DNA of 33,943 bases from Chitinophagales bacterium. GTDB taxonomy: Bacteria > Bacteroidota > Bacteroidia > Chitinophagales > Chitinophagaceae. The DNA is taken from the NCBI GenBank assembly GCA_015654695.1, contig JAATGJ010000031.1, positions 1 through 33,943 of the forward strand. The letters are read 5' to 3'. Under the pieces are notes generated by a model. It ran no database searches. It was not told the DNA's origin and saw only the letters and a program-made list of their open reading frames with translations. Positions 31,808-33,943 of this stretch are shown here, piece after piece (the stretch's first letter is position 1; every line of letters begins with the position of its first letter). The position numbers were made by a program, and so were the translations under genes.

Positions 31808-31899
31808 TGAATTATCAATGGTGAGTGGAGTAAGTGCCGTAAAGTGCAGCGACCACTCACTATTCACCACTCACCCTTCACATTTTAAAATCAGCCATT
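31808..31899. repeat. TCAC/GTGA repeat tract between xylA and the symporter
   Basis: GGTGAGTGG (31820-31828) can pair either with CCACTCAC (31853-31860, 8 bp) or with CCACTCACC (31867-31875, 9 bp). The right half is a degenerate run of CACTCAC, TATTCAC, CACTCAC and CCTTCAC units. The two possible hairpins are mutually exclusive. Such TTCACC-type tracts are familiar in Bacteroidota intergenic DNA. Confidence 0.6.
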
Positions 31900-33546
31900 A
31901 TGAAGTTTCTTGGAACCCTTGACTGGATATTCCTTATTGCCTACATGTTAGTAATAGCAGGCATTTCAATCTGGTCTATAAGAAAAGCGAAAAGCTCACC
32001 CACAGATTATTTTTTGGCCAACCGGAATCTCGGGTGGTGGGTCATTGGCGCTTCCATTCTTGCGTCTAATGTTGGATCAGAGCACATTGTTGGATTAGCC
32101 GGATCAGCCGGCGCCTCCGGAACTGTTTTGGGGCATTATGAGTTACACTCATGGATAGTGTTAATATTAGGCTGGGTGTTTGTTCCTTTTTATATGCGCA
32201 GCATGGTTTATACGATGCCCGAGTTCCTGGAAAGAAGATTCAATGCAAAGGCCCGGCGGTTATTGTCAATTATCCAATTACTTAGTTATGTCATTGCAAA
32301 AGCATCGGTAACAATTTTTGCCGGCGCATTGGTGTTTAACCAGATACTTGGAGTAGAGTTTTGGACAGGCGCTATAATACTTGTGATCGTAACGGGTGTA
32401 TATACCATCTTCGGTGGCCTTCACGCAGTAATGTACACAGAAGCTATACAGGCTTTTGTTTTATTAATAGGTTCAGCGGTTTTATTATTTGTCGGCCTTG
32501 ATAAAGTAGGAGGCTGGAATGCTTTGATTGGCTCAGTTCCCCCGGAAAAACTGAATATGTTCCGTCCACTCAGCGACCCTGAATTTCCGTGGCTGGGTAT
32601 TTTGTTTGCATCGCCGATAGTAGGTATATGGTATTGGTGTACGGACCAGCATATAGTGCAACGATGTTTGGCAGGAAGAAATGAAAGAGAAGCAAGAAGA
32701 GGAACCATCTTCGCCGCTTACCTGAAATTGCTCCCTTTTTTTATATTTCTTATTCCCGGTTTGATCGCTTACGTGTTACATTCAAGAGGAGAATTAATAT
32801 TGCCACTTAACAAAGAAGGACTAACTGATTACAATGCCGCTTTCCCTGCAATGGTAGAACAGATCATGCCGATGGGTTTAAGAGGATTACTGGCAGGAGG
32901 ATTACTGGCAGCGTTGATGGCTTCATTAGCATCTGTGTATAATGCCTGTTCTACTTTATTTACGATGGATATTTATCAAAAAATGAAACCGGAAGCCAGT
33001 GAAAAGGAACTGGTAAAAGTGGGACGAATTGCAACATTTGTTGTGGTAGTACTTGGAATGGCATGGATACCGATGATGGGCAGGATCTCCGGTAAATTAT
33101 ATACCTATTTGCAAAGTGTGCAATCTTACCTGGCTCCGCCTATTGCTGCGGTATTTTTGCTGGGCGTATTTTTTAAACGTCTCAATGCAAAAGGTGCTTA
33201 TACCGCCATGGTGGTAGGGTTCGTTTTAGGACTTGCAAAATTAGGCCTTGAATTGTATAAGGATAAGCTTTCAGGAGTGTTTTATGACTTTGCTACTATT
33301 AACTTTCTCTACTTCTGTATTTATCTTTTCCTGGTTTCAATAGTTATCATGGTAGTAGTAAGTTTGTTGACACCCAAACCAACCGAGACTCAGATAAAAG
33401 GACTAACCTTCGCTACTACAGTAGCAGAAGACCGGGCTGCCAGCCGGGCCAGTTGGAATGCAAAAGATGTAATTCTTTCATTGATAGTGGTAGTAATTAT
33501 TGTAGCTGTATTTATTTACTTTTCACCATTAGGAGTAGGTAAATAA
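31900..33546 (+). CDS. Sodium:solute symporter (SSS/SGLT family), likely xylose uptake
   Basis: A 548-residue polytopic inner-membrane protein with about 13-14 hydrophobic helices. The first is LDWIFLIAYMLVIAGISIW. FLANRNLGWWVIGASILASNVGSEHIVGL (~36-64) is the conserved TM1 region of sugar-type SSS transporters, and IFGGLHAVMYTEAIQAF (~170-186) is the family signature after TM5. Late helices include YLAPPIAAVFLLGVFFKR. The family, which includes Vibrio SGLT, couples Na+ influx to uptake of galactose, glucose, xylose and other solutes. Position directly after xylB and xylA makes xylose (or a xylooligosaccharide) the natural candidate; this is inference from context. Confidence 0.9.
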   Translation: MKFLGTLDWIFLIAYMLVIAGISIWSIRKAKSSPTDYFLANRNLGWWVIGASILASNVGSEHIVGLAGSAGASGTVLGHYELHSWIVLILGWVFVPFYMRSMVYTMPEFLERRFNAKARRLLSIIQLLSYVIAKASVTIFAGALVFNQILGVEFWTGAIILVIVTGVYTIFGGLHAVMYTEAIQAFVLLIGSAVLLFVGLDKVGGWNALIGSVPPEKLNMFRPLSDPEFPWLGILFASPIVGIWYWCTDQHIVQRCLAGRNEREARRGTIFAAYLKLLPFFIFLIPGLIAYVLHSRGELILPLNKEGLTDYNAAFPAMVEQIMPMGLRGLLAGGLLAALMASLASVYNACSTLFTMDIYQKMKPEASEKELVKVGRIATFVVVVLGMAWIPMMGRISGKLYTYLQSVQSYLAPPIAAVFLLGVFFKRLNAKGAYTAMVVGFVLGLAKLGLELYKDKLSGVFYDFATINFLYFCIYLFLVSIVIMVVVSLLTPKPTETQIKGLTFATTVAEDRAASRASWNAKDVILSLIVVVIIVAVFIYFSPLGVGK

Positions 33547-33943
33547 TCTTTTTAAAGAATTAAAATAATATTTGTTCCTGTTCGATGCTGCTGAACAGTA
33601 TATTTATACTAATTGGACATTTAAATACTAAAGCACGTACTTTAAGGTGATTAAAACTTTTATTTTGAAACATAGCCACATAGGTTTTCACAACTTGTCC
33701 CGCCAAAGGCATGGATAGAGTTCTATGTGTGTATTCTATGTTTCTATGTGCCTATTGTGGTAAAAGATTTTGCGATTAGTTCAGCGTTGAAAGGTATTTT
33801 TTTGATGTCTAATTGGTATTAATTACGCAGCAGGCAGGCATACACCTGTAAAAGAAATTCTGAGCCGGGACAATTACAAAAACATGCAGCGTCTAACCTT
33901 ATTATTTTTTTATCATAGAACACGCTGCCATGAGTTTATAATA
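33547..33943. other. 397-bp gene-free region after the symporter
   Basis: I see no credible gene. The region holds a weak hairpin (CTGTTC 33578-33583 with GAACAG 33593-33598, no T-run), a degenerate ACATAG/CTATGT repeat (33667-33760), and near the end a 7-bp inverted repeat GCAGCGT (33886-33892)/ACGCTGC (33922-33928) flanking an A/T-rich stretch. No tRNA or protein start is evident. Confidence 0.6.
33667..33760. repeat. Degenerate ACATAG/CTATGT inverted repeat
   Basis: GAAACATAG (33667-33675) matches the reverse complement of CTATGTTTC (33736-33744). CCACATAGG (33676-33684) resembles the reverse complement of the adjacent CTATGTGCC. Further CTATGTGTG copies lie at ~33723. The result is a loose palindrome of a ~9-base unit downstream of the locus. 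Confidence 0.55.

Noticed and set aside
31820-31875. Possible CRISPR-like repeat array
   Set aside because: The units are 7-8 bases, degenerate and contiguous, with no regular spacers or cas genes.
33586-33651. 21-codon open frame beginning ATGCTGCTG
   Set aside because: It is very short, has no visible ribosome-binding context or conserved neighbour, and lies over a weak hairpin.

Overview
The window looks like Bacteroidota chromosome, most likely Chitinophagaceae or a near relative. The reasons are a canonical SusC/SusD pair, Bacteroidota-type lipoprotein leaders, start sites without strong Shine-Dalgarno sequences, roughly 40-45% GC, and degenerate intergenic repeats of kinds I associate with this phylum. 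It holds a large glucuronoxylan utilisation locus. No rRNA, tRNA, CRISPR array, transposase or phage gene was seen.

Layout. Positions 1-22,000 carry one co-directional minus-strand run. In transcription order it is: two tandem LacI-family regulators, GH67 alpha-glucuronidase, an SDR dehydrogenase, GH115 alpha-glucuronidase, a GH43 lipoprotein, GH10 endo-xylanase, a SASA-type acetylesterase, a CE15 glucuronoyl esterase, a CE4-like polysaccharide deacetylase, GH3 beta-xylosidase with a PA14 insert, a DUF6807 (PmoA-like) protein, a Tat-exported Gfo/Idh/MocA oxidoreductase, a lipoprotein Gfo/Idh/MocA-like oxidoreductase, an esterase-D-like hydrolase, and an exported cupin cut by the window edge. 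A 449-bp divergent region (23049-23497) separates this run from plus-strand susC and susD. Two hairpins follow susD, then xylulokinase, xylose isomerase and a sodium:solute symporter. The last ~400 bp have no credible gene.

How it works together (inference from families). Acetyl, glucuronoyl-lignin and perhaps feruloyl esters are removed by four different esterase folds. GH10 cuts the backbone and SusC/D imports oligomers. GH115 and GH67 remove (4-O-methyl)glucuronate from internal and terminal positions, and GH43 and GH3 release arabinose/xylose. The symporter then imports xylose, and XylA/XylB turn it into xylulose 5-phosphate. Regulation is probably by the two LacI paralogues: a near-identical 16-bp pseudo-palindrome lies upstream of the first and directly against the start codon of the second.

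Most interesting points. (1) The distal operon genes form an exported redox-type module (DUF6807, two exported Gfo/Idh/MocA proteins, esterase, cupin) with no assigned step in xylan breakdown. (2) Three genes (GH67, xylulokinase, Tat-oxidoreductase) seem to carry short in-frame insertions of palindromic dispersed repeats. (3) Several further degenerate repeat families sit between genes. (4) The susC leader has three successive inverted repeats.
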